In this document: positions 57,845-64,000 of the stretch, one piece after another
Numbering within the stretch: the stretch's first letter is position 1
How the letters are laid out: each line of letters begins with the position of its first letter
Origin: Burkholderia oklahomensis C6786
GTDB lineage: Bacteria; Pseudomonadota; Gammaproteobacteria; Burkholderiales; Burkholderiaceae
Direction of reading: 5' to 3'
NCBI RefSeq assembly: GCF_000959365.1
Contig: NZ_CP009555.1
Coordinates: 3,162,001 to 3,226,000 of the forward strand
DNA: 64,000 nucleotides
The notes under the pieces: model-generated
The model's input: only the letters and a program-made list of their open reading frames with translations
The model's database searches: none
Told to the model about the DNA's origin: nothing
Made by a program: the position numbers and the translations under genes

Positions 57845-58635
57845 CGACCCACGGCCATCGCATCGCATTCGTGCATATCCCGAGAACGGCCGGCACGACG
57901 TTCGGCGCGTATCTCGACGAGCTGTACGCGGGCCGAGACGCGGCGAAGTTCTATGCGGACGAGTCGCATCCCGTCGTCAACGAGAAGGTCGATGCGTTTC
58001 GCCGGCTCGACGCCGGCGAGAAGGCGTCGTTCGCGCTGCTGCGCGGCCATTTCGTGTACGGCTTCGACGGCGGCGAGAGCGGCTGCCGCTACGTCACGCT
58101 GCTGCGCGAGCCCGTCGCGCGTCTCGTGTCGTACTACTTTTACGCGCTGAAGGAGCCGATGAACTATCTGCACGCGTATCTGCTGCAACGACGCATCGGG
58201 CTCGAGCAGTTCCTGACGAGCGACGCGAGCATCGACCTCGACAACTACCAGGTGCGCGCGGTGTCCGGCGCGACGTTCGCGTCGCCACGCGAGCGCGTGA
58301 CCCACGCGCATCTCGAGATGGCCAAGCACAACCTGGTCGAGCGGTTCGCGGCGTTCGGGCTCACGGAGCGGTTCGACGCGTCGATGCAACGCTTTTCGCG
58401 GCAATTCGGCTGGCCGCTCGCGCCGCAGGCGCGCCGCAACGAGGGCGCGTACGGGCGCGACCTGGCGCTTGGCGACGCGTGTCGCGCCTGCGTCGAGGAA
58501 AAAAACCGATTCGATATCGAGCTGTACCGCTTTGCGCAAGCGCACTTCGAGTCCGCCGCAGCGGGCGGCGGCGAGGGTGCAGATCGTTCGGCCGATCGCG
58601 CGGCCGATCATGCGATTCATACGACAAGGAGCTGA
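57841..58635 (+). CDS. PAPS-dependent sulfotransferase (SulN-like)
   Basis: 264 residues, overlapping the NRPS stop by 4 bp (ATGA). HRIAFVHIPRTAGTTFGAYL is the 5'-phosphosulfate-binding loop of sulfotransferases and YVTLLREPVARLVSYYFYAL the 3'-phosphate-binding Arg/Ser region. In sulfazecin synthesis a sulfotransferase sulfonates the side-chain nitrogen of diaminopropionate while it is tethered to the NRPS, before ring closure. Translational coupling to the NRPS supports the same role here. PAPS would come from the APS-kinase fusion encoded at the start of the cluster. The last ~25 residues are low complexity. Confidence 0.85.
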   Translation: MTTHGHRIAFVHIPRTAGTTFGAYLDELYAGRDAAKFYADESHPVVNEKVDAFRRLDAGEKASFALLRGHFVYGFDGGESGCRYVTLLREPVARLVSYYFYALKEPMNYLHAYLLQRRIGLEQFLTSDASIDLDNYQVRAVSGATFASPRERVTHAHLEMAKHNLVERFAAFGLTERFDASMQRFSRQFGWPLAPQARRNEGAYGRDLALGDACRACVEEKNRFDIELYRFAQAHFESAAAGGGEGADRSADRAADHAIHTTRS

Positions 58636-58639
58636 CGAG

Positions 58640-59518
58640 ATGGAAACACTGGAGATTCGGCCGCTGAGCGGAACCATCGGCGCTCAGGTGCGCAACTGCA
58701 CGCTCGCCGGCGTCGTCGAGAGCGGGCGCGTCGACGAGATCCGGCAGGCGCTGCTGCGCTACAAGGTGCTGTTCTTCACGAACCAGCCCGATCTGAGCGT
58801 CGAGACCCAGATCGCGTTCGGCAAGCTGTTCGGCGAACTGGAGACCGATTTCCCGTCGTTTACCGCGAAGCCCGACGGGCAGCCCGAGGTCACCGTGTTC
58901 GACGGCGCGGTGTCGACCGGCCGCGCGTCGATCTGGCATACGGACCTCAGCATCGCGAAGCGGCCGAGCGCGATGGGGATCCTGTGCGTGAAGGAGACGC
59001 CGGACAGCGGCGGCGACACGATGTGGGCCGACCTCGAAGCCGCGTACGCCGCGCTGTCGCCGGGCATGCAGGCGTTTCTCGAAGGGCAGCGCGCGGTGCA
59101 CGACATGATGACCCCGCAGTATGCCGAGCGGCCGGGCGCGTTCCAGACGCAGGGCCGCTCGGACATGGACCTGTCCAACGTGTTCGGCGCGGAGCATCCG
59201 GTCGTGCGCGTGCACCCGGAGACGGGGCGCAAGTGCCTGTTCGTCAATCCGTTTCTCACGTCCCACATCACGGGCTTTCACTCGGCCGAAAGCGCGATGA
59301 TCCTCAACCACCTGTATGCGCTGATGGAGCGGCCGCAGTACGTGGTGCGCTGGCACTGGTCGAACGGCGACGTCGCGCTCTGGGACAACCGGTGCACGAT
59401 GCACACGGCCGTCGACGACTACGGCGCGGGGCGCCGCTTCGCGCAGCGCGTCTGCGTGCGCGGGGATGTGCCTTTCGGCGTCGGCGAACGCACGCCGGCC
59501 ACGACCGTCGCCGCGTGA
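58640..59518 (+). CDS. TauD/TfdA-family Fe(II)/2-oxoglutarate dioxygenase (SulO-like)
   Basis: 292 residues. The facial triad is WHTDLS (His, Asp) and a distal His in NRCTMHTAVDDY; the 2-oxoglutarate Arg lies in RRFAQRVCVRGDV. N-terminus METLEIRPLSGTIGAQV and LLRYKVLFFTNQPDLSVETQ follow the TauD pattern. Family members hydroxylate unactivated carbons. Placed between a sulfotransferase and a methyltransferase, it most simply hydroxylates C3 of the diaminopropionate-derived ring, giving the substrate for O-methylation to a 3-methoxy monobactam. The gene starts 4 bp after the sulfotransferase stop. Confidence 0.88.
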   Translation: METLEIRPLSGTIGAQVRNCTLAGVVESGRVDEIRQALLRYKVLFFTNQPDLSVETQIAFGKLFGELETDFPSFTAKPDGQPEVTVFDGAVSTGRASIWHTDLSIAKRPSAMGILCVKETPDSGGDTMWADLEAAYAALSPGMQAFLEGQRAVHDMMTPQYAERPGAFQTQGRSDMDLSNVFGAEHPVVRVHPETGRKCLFVNPFLTSHITGFHSAESAMILNHLYALMERPQYVVRWHWSNGDVALWDNRCTMHTAVDDYGAGRRFAQRVCVRGDVPFGVGERTPATTVAA

Positions 59519-59586
59519 CGGGCGGCGGCAGACACGATCGCCGCGGGCGGTCCGCGGCAGATTCTTCAATTTAGCGCGAGTCCGAT

Positions 59587-60435
59587 ATGTCAAATCAGTT
59601 GATTCAATCCGGCGTCGATTTCTCCGGTTCGGTGTTTCTTGCATCGAGCAACGTCCGCGCGAACGCGCACCGCCTGAACTGGCGCTCGAAAGTGCTCATC
59701 AGCGCTCACGCGGCGGATTTCAAGGGCAAGCGGGTGCTCGATCTCGCGAGCCACGACGGCCGCTTCATGCACGCGGCGCTCGCGCACGGCGCGACGAAGG
59801 TGGTCGGCGTCGAGGCGCGCGCCGACCACGTCGACAGCGCGCGGGCGAACCTCGCGCGAGGCGGCCATGATCGCGACCGCTACGACGTGGTCTGCGCGGA
59901 CCTGGTCGAATACCTGAAGTCGGTCGACACGGGCGGGTTCGACACGATCCTCTGCTTCGGCGTGCTGAGCCACCTGATCGAGCACGTCGACATCGTGCGC
60001 GAGGTCGGCCGCATCGCGCCGGGCGCGTTCATCCTCGACACGTGGGTCGCGCGCGAGCGCTGGAATCTGCGGGAACGGCTGCGCAACCGTCGCGTCAACG
60101 CATTTGTCCGGCGCACGCAGCAGGGCGGCTTCGGCGGCGTGTCGGGACTCGCGCGCATGCGCAGCTGGCTGAACGACGTGATCCCGAGCGAGCACAGCCG
60201 CACCGGCAATCTCGTGTTCCTTTACGAGGACGCGGCGGCGCCGGGTGCGACCGTGCGCCAGAGCGGCCTGATGGGCTGGGCGAACCGCTCGCTCGTCGAG
60301 ATGCTGTTCGATCACTACGGGCTCGCGCACGAGCGCGTCGACTGGCGCGCGCAAGGCGTCGCCGACTGGAGCGAGCTCGAAGACTATCGGCTCGGCAGGC
60401 GCGAGAGCTGGATCGCGCGCGCCCGCCGCGCGTGA
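59587..60435 (+). CDS. SAM-dependent methyltransferase (SulP-like)
   Basis: 282 residues, class I fold. Motif I KRVLDLASHDGRFMHAALAH (SAM-binding), the acidic residue VVGVEARADHVDSARANL, and TILCFGVLSHLIEHVDIVRE (motif IV-like). The C-terminal part (RSLVEMLFDHYGLAHERVDW) is as in small-molecule O-methyltransferases. With the adjacent dioxygenase it would hydroxylate and then methylate C3, the two steps that make a 3-methoxy group. It is 68 bp after the dioxygenase gene and 19 bp before the ATP-grasp gene. Confidence 0.82.
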   Translation: MSNQLIQSGVDFSGSVFLASSNVRANAHRLNWRSKVLISAHAADFKGKRVLDLASHDGRFMHAALAHGATKVVGVEARADHVDSARANLARGGHDRDRYDVVCADLVEYLKSVDTGGFDTILCFGVLSHLIEHVDIVREVGRIAPGAFILDTWVARERWNLRERLRNRRVNAFVRRTQQGGFGGVSGLARMRSWLNDVIPSEHSRTGNLVFLYEDAAAPGATVRQSGLMGWANRSLVEMLFDHYGLAHERVDWRAQGVADWSELEDYRLGRRESWIARARRA

Positions 60436-60454
60436 CGTTCGAGCGGAGAGAGTC

Positions 60455-61234
60455 GTGAAGACATTCAGAGAGAAAGTCCGGGCGAGATGGCCGCACTACG
60501 ACGACCGGCGCGGCGTCTTCCTGCCCGGCGCGACGCCGGACGAGATGCGGCGCGTGGCGTGCGAGACGCAGCTCGACTGCAAGCTGACGTGCCGCTCCCA
60601 CCTCCACGCATACGGCGAGTATCTGCCGAGGCTGTACTTCGAGGGCAACGTCGCCGATTGCGATTTCGCCGCGCTGCCGTCGCGCTACGTGATCAAGCCG
60701 CGCTGCCAGACCGGCGTGCTGATGCTGATCGACGACGGCGTCGACCTGAAGACCGGCAAGGCGGTCGGCCATGACGGCATCCGCGCGTTCTTCGAGCGGC
60801 AGTGGTGCTATCGCGGCCTGAACAACGACGTGCTGGTCGAAGAGATGATCGAGAACCGCGACGGCTCGCCGTGCGTGTCCCAGTTCAAGTGTCTGACGTT
60901 TCACGGCCGCGTCGAATACGTCCACTACGTGACCGCGGGCTATGACCTCGGCTGCGTCGCCTACGACTACGACCGCGACTGGAACCGCGTCAGGCTGTAT
61001 CACAGCGCGCAGCCCGTCGAGCGCGGCATTGCGCGCCCGGACACCTTCCCGATGGTGATCGGGCTTGCCGAGCGCCTCGCGGATTACTACCGGCACTGGA
61101 CGGGCATCGAGCACGTGCGGGTCGATCTGTTCGATTCGGACAAGGGGCCCGTGTTCGGCGAGTACGCGGGCGGCACGAACGGCGGGGAAGGGTTCACCGA
61201 GGAAGCGCAGGTTTTGCTGGGTGCGCTGTGGTGA
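60455..61234 (+). CDS. TupA-like ATP-grasp ligase
   Basis: 259 residues. SRYVIKPRCQTGVLMLIDDG (nucleotide-binding Lys), DVLVEEMIENRDGSPCVSQF, VSQFKCLTFHGRVEYVHYVT and the C-terminal IEHVRVDLFDSDKGPVFGEY (Asp/Glu metal ligands) match the TupA/ATP-grasp fold. Such enzymes activate a carboxylate as acyl phosphate and join it to an amine. In this cluster it would add an amine (for example taurine, as in bulgecins) to an acid, or cap the peptide. It lies directly after the methyltransferase gene. Confidence 0.78.
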   Translation: MKTFREKVRARWPHYDDRRGVFLPGATPDEMRRVACETQLDCKLTCRSHLHAYGEYLPRLYFEGNVADCDFAALPSRYVIKPRCQTGVLMLIDDGVDLKTGKAVGHDGIRAFFERQWCYRGLNNDVLVEEMIENRDGSPCVSQFKCLTFHGRVEYVHYVTAGYDLGCVAYDYDRDWNRVRLYHSAQPVERGIARPDTFPMVIGLAERLADYYRHWTGIEHVRVDLFDSDKGPVFGEYAGGTNGGEGFTEEAQVLLGALW

Positions 61235-61281
61235 GCGGCGGACGCGGTGCATCGCCGCCGGATGATCGGAGACACGACACG

Positions 61282-62304
61282 ATGAACGAGTGGTCATCAC
61301 GCGCGCGCCGGCCGGTGCGCGTGCTGCGCGTACTGGCGTCCCGTCACGCGGACTCGACGCGAATGGTCCGGCCGCGGGATTTCGAGACGGAGGTGGTCGC
61401 GCAGGCGGCGAGCGTCGCCGACGTCGCCGACTGGCGGCGCTACGTGCCGCTGTGCGTCGACTGGCGGGACGCGCGGCTCTTCATGAGCCGCTGGGACGAC
61501 GATTGCGCGATGACCGACGTGCCGTTTCTCTACCAGCGTCAGCGGCGCACCGCGCGGCGGCTGCTCGACGTGCCGTTCGAGCATCTGGACATGCCCGGTC
61601 GCGCGGCCCGCATGACGCCGACCTTCATCTTCTCGGTCGGGCGCTGCGGCTCGACGTTGCTGTCGCGCCTGCTGGCCGCGGCCGGCGAGCAGGCGGTGTC
61701 GGAGCCGGACGTGCTGACGAGCGTCGCGCATTTCGACGACGACGCCGAGCGCGCGGCGGCGGACGGTGCGCGCGAGCGGGTCGTGCAGGGCTGCGTCGCG
61801 GCGTTCGAGCCCGCGTGCGGGAGCGCGCCGATCATCAAGCTGCGGGCGCGCTGCAATCGCGCGATCGACGTGTTCCTGAACGCGATGCCGCACGCGCGCT
61901 ACGTGTTCATGTGCCGCAACCGCGACGACTGGGTGCGGTCGAGCTCGCGCGCGTTCGGCGATAGCGGGGAGGCGCTCGCCGACCTGCTGAAGGCGTCGGT
62001 CGAAGCGTTCGACCGGATGCATGCGGCGGGCGTCGATCCGGTGCTCGTCTGGTACGAGGACTTGCTCGCGGATCCGGTGGGATCGCTGCGGCGCATCCTG
62101 CGCGCGCGCGACGATCTCGATGCGCACCGCGCCGCCATCGAGCAGGCGCTCGGGACCGACGCGCAGGAGGGCTCGGGCCTGTCGCGCGCGTCGCTCGCGG
62201 CGCGAACGGGCGACGCCGGCGCGCTCGCCGCGTTCGACGCGCGCTGGCGCGAGATCCGGCCGGAGCGGCTGTTGAGCGAACGCGGTTTGTCGCGGCTGCG
62301 CTGA
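61282..62304 (+). CDS. Second sulfotransferase of the cluster
   Basis: 340 residues from ATG 61282. The PAPS loop is TPTFIFSVGRCGSTLLSRLL (about residue 115) and the later PHARYVFMCRNRDDWVRSSS gives the 3'-phosphate Arg/Ser. WYEDLLADPVGSLRRILR is the common C-terminal dimer/PAPS motif of family 3-like sulfotransferases. It is not closely similar by eye to the first sulfotransferase, so the two should have different acceptors; one O-sulfation of a sugar, as in bulgecin, is the simplest second use. About 110 residues precede the PAPS loop, with no family I recognise. Confidence 0.84.
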   Translation: MNEWSSRARRPVRVLRVLASRHADSTRMVRPRDFETEVVAQAASVADVADWRRYVPLCVDWRDARLFMSRWDDDCAMTDVPFLYQRQRRTARRLLDVPFEHLDMPGRAARMTPTFIFSVGRCGSTLLSRLLAAAGEQAVSEPDVLTSVAHFDDDAERAAADGARERVVQGCVAAFEPACGSAPIIKLRARCNRAIDVFLNAMPHARYVFMCRNRDDWVRSSSRAFGDSGEALADLLKASVEAFDRMHAAGVDPVLVWYEDLLADPVGSLRRILRARDDLDAHRAAIEQALGTDAQEGSGLSRASLAARTGDAGALAAFDARWREIRPERLLSERGLSRLR

Positions 62305-62329
62305 ACCCTTCTTTCGAACAGGAATCACG

Positions 62330-63148
62330 ATGAATCTCGACAAGCAGGTGCTGGAAAATCGAAAGCGGGTGCTGAAGATGCTGCACGGCGTCGACGGCGG
62401 ACATTTCGGCGGCGCGATGAGCGTGCTGGATACGCTCGTCGTGCTGTATCACCGCGTGCTTCGGCGCGACGCGGGACGCCGGGCCGCCGGGCTCGGCGAC
62501 CGGCTGATCCTGTCGAAAGGGCACGCGTCGGTCGCGTTGTACGCGGTGCTCGCTTCGACTGGCGAGTTGCCGGAGGCGGAGCTCGCCACGTACGGCAAGG
62601 GCGGCGGCCGTCTGCCGTGCCATCCGGACATGACGTTGCTCGACGCGGTGGATTTCTCCACGGGCTCGCTCGGGCAGGGGCTGTCCGTCGGCCTCGGGAT
62701 GGCGTTCGCGCTGCGCGGCACCGGCGCGCGCGTCTGGGTCGTGCTTGGCGACGGCGAATGCCAGGAAGGCCAGGTGTGGGAAGCGGCGCAGCTCGCGTCG
62801 CGCTACGGCGTCGACAACCTGCATGCGGTCGTCGATCTGAACGGCTTTCAGGAGATGGGCTGGCGCGGCATCGACGGCGTGGTTCCCGATCCGCTGCCCG
62901 ATGCGGCGCGCAAGTGGGCGGCGTTCGGCTGGCACGTGAGCGAAGCGGCGGGGCACGACCTCGTGCAGCTCGAGACCGCGATGCGCGGGATGACCGCGCA
63001 GCGGGGGCGGCCGAGCGTGCTGCTTGCGACCACGGTGAAAGGGCGCGGCATTCCCGCGTTCGAATTCGATCCCGGGCTGTCGCACTGCACGTCGCTCACC
63101 GACGATCAGTTCCGGCACGCGGTGGCCGTGGCGGAGGGCGTCGCATGA
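62330..63148 (+). CDS. Transketolase-like protein, N-terminal (ThDP-binding) subunit
   Basis: 272 residues. Thiamine-diphosphate motif VVLGDGECQEGQVWEAAQLA, then NLHAVVDLNGFQE; also GRLPCHPDMTLLDAVDFSTG and SLGQGLSVGLGMAFALRG, typical of the N-half of transketolase. Split transketolases of this kind transfer a two-carbon ketol unit to an aldehyde. The start overlaps nothing upstream (25 bp gap), and the gene overlaps the C-terminal subunit by 4 bp (ATGA). Confidence 0.9.
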   Translation: MNLDKQVLENRKRVLKMLHGVDGGHFGGAMSVLDTLVVLYHRVLRRDAGRRAAGLGDRLILSKGHASVALYAVLASTGELPEAELATYGKGGGRLPCHPDMTLLDAVDFSTGSLGQGLSVGLGMAFALRGTGARVWVVLGDGECQEGQVWEAAQLASRYGVDNLHAVVDLNGFQEMGWRGIDGVVPDPLPDAARKWAAFGWHVSEAAGHDLVQLETAMRGMTAQRGRPSVLLATTVKGRGIPAFEFDPGLSHCTSLTDDQFRHAVAVAEGVA

Positions 63149-64000
63149 GGCCCGCCGCACATTGCGTGCAGACGCTCGTCGAGCGCGCCGCGCACGATCG
63201 CCGGATCTGGGTGCTCGACGGCGATCTCGCCGATTCGTACGGCGCGGACCGTTTCGCGGCGACCCATCCGGACCGGTTCCTGATGGCGGGGATCGCCGAG
63301 CAGTCGATGGTGTCGACGGCGGCGGGCATGGCCGCATGCGGCCTGCGGCCGTGGGTGTTCTCGTTCGCGGCGTTCCTGTGCTACCGCGCCTATGATCAGA
63401 TCCGTGTCGGTCTCGCGCAGACCGGGATGCCCGTCACGCTCGTCGGCTCGCACGGCGGCGGATGCGGCGGCCCGAACGGCAAGAGCCATCTGGCGCTGAA
63501 CGACATCGCGGTGATGGCGTCGCTGCCGAACGTCGACGTCTGGACGCCCGCCAGCGATCGCGACACGCGTTTCGTCGTCGATGCGGTGATGGACGCGGAT
63601 CGGCCCGCGTACATCCGCTACCCGCGCGAGCCGTGGGGCGAGCTGCCCGGCGAGCCTGCCGTGTGTCGCTGGATCGGCGAGCGGCGTCGGTTCGCGCTCG
63701 TGAGCTGCGGACTGTTCACGCACGTCGCGGACGGCGCGGCCCGACAACTGCGCGCGCTCGGCGTCGACGCGGGCGCGCTTCACATGGCGCGGCTCGCGCC
63801 GTTTCCCGCCGACGCTTTCGCCGCGCTCGTCGACGGCGTCGACGGAATCTGGGTCGTCGACGACCATACTCGCTTCGGCGGTCTTGCCGATCTGCTCCGC
63901 GCGAATGGTTACGCGGTCCGCGAGCCGGTGTTCAGCTGGCCGGCGAACTGGAGCGGCGACGTGGGGCCGACCGCCGAGCTGCTGCAGCGTCATGGCCTGT
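63145..64000 (+). CDS. Transketolase-like protein, C-terminal subunit (runs off window)
   Basis: About 285 codons are visible and the frame is open at the right edge. DGDLADSYGADRFAATHPDR and FLMAGIAEQSMVSTAAGMAA supply the catalytic Glu (Glu52 in GIAEQS) of the pyrimidine-binding half; YIRYPREPWGELPG and the late SCGLFTHVADGARQL belong to the last two domains. It pairs with the preceding gene to form one ThDP enzyme. A ketol transfer to aspartate semialdehyde would give the carbon skeleton of bulgecinine (4-hydroxy-5-hydroxymethylproline); this is inference. Confidence 0.88.
   Translation, partial: MRPAAHCVQTLVERAAHDRRIWVLDGDLADSYGADRFAATHPDRFLMAGIAEQSMVSTAAGMAACGLRPWVFSFAAFLCYRAYDQIRVGLAQTGMPVTLVGSHGGGCGGPNGKSHLALNDIAVMASLPNVDVWTPASDRDTRFVVDAVMDADRPAYIRYPREPWGELPGEPAVCRWIGERRRFALVSCGLFTHVADGAARQLRALGVDAGALHMARLAPFPADAFAALVDGVDGIWVVDDHTRFGGLADLLRANGYAVREPVFSWPANWSGDVGPTAELLQRHGL

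Noticed and set aside
49724..57868. Very long minus-strand frames opposite the NRPS gene
   Set aside because: Arg-rich shadows; all NRPS core motifs are on the plus strand.
1..64000. CRISPR array or rRNA genes
   Set aside because: No regularly spaced repeats and no rRNA-like sequence were seen on either strand.

Overview
The window looks like chromosome 1 of a Burkholderia of the pseudomallei group (B. pseudomallei, thailandensis, oklahomensis or a close relative). The grounds are the very high GC, the strong C/G third-position codon bias, the beta-proteobacterial order cysS - AlkA-type glycosylase - accA - tilS - lysC - tRNA-Ser, and the accessory content. The species cannot be fixed by eye.

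Layout. (1) 1-7.7 kb is core genome: the end of a TPR protein gene, cysS, a 3-methyladenine DNA glycosylase, accA, tilS, lysC and a tRNA-Ser(GCU) with a clear terminator. (2) 7.7-19 kb begins with the broken end of a SET-domain gene beside the tRNA. A metabolic block follows: a four-gene polyamine-type ABC transporter, a LysR regulator, a MocR regulator, a class III aminotransferase and a small-molecule kinase. The kinase/aminotransferase pair resembles hydroxylysine kinase plus phospho-lyase. Much of this region is AT-rich. (3) 19-27 kb is an H-NS-like protein gene followed by an orphan type VI secretion cassette: VgrG, a Tle3-type lipase toxin, a Tla3-type adaptor and PAAR, with no recognisable immunity gene. 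(4) 27-32.3 kb is mobile-element debris: a Tn3 transposase remnant, four small enzyme genes of which the last is cut off, an IS5/IS427-type element and an IS701-like remnant. (5) 32.3-41 kb holds a frameshifted DHH phosphoesterase, a GDSL autotransporter esterase, an MFS transporter and an RND efflux pump with its adaptor. (6) 42.4-64 kb is a biosynthetic cluster that runs off the right edge.

The cluster is the highlight. A methyltransferase-like/APS-kinase fusion (PAPS supply), a free-standing A-PCP protein, an MFS exporter and a flavoprotein lead into a 2964-residue NRPS with order C-A-PCP-E-C-A-PCP-TE. A sulfotransferase, a TauD-type dioxygenase and a methyltransferase follow. The thioesterase has Cys where Ser is usual. 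This architecture and gene order match the SulM-SulN-SulO-SulP logic of sulfazecin, an N-sulfonated, 3-methoxylated monobactam. Directly after it come an ATP-grasp ligase, a second sulfotransferase and a split transketolase. These fit assembly of a bulgecin-like beta-lactam potentiator (a hydroxylated hydroxymethyl-proline, an amide and a sulfate). I therefore read the right third of the window as a combined monobactam plus bulgecin-like locus. That is inferred from domain content and order; no database search was possible.
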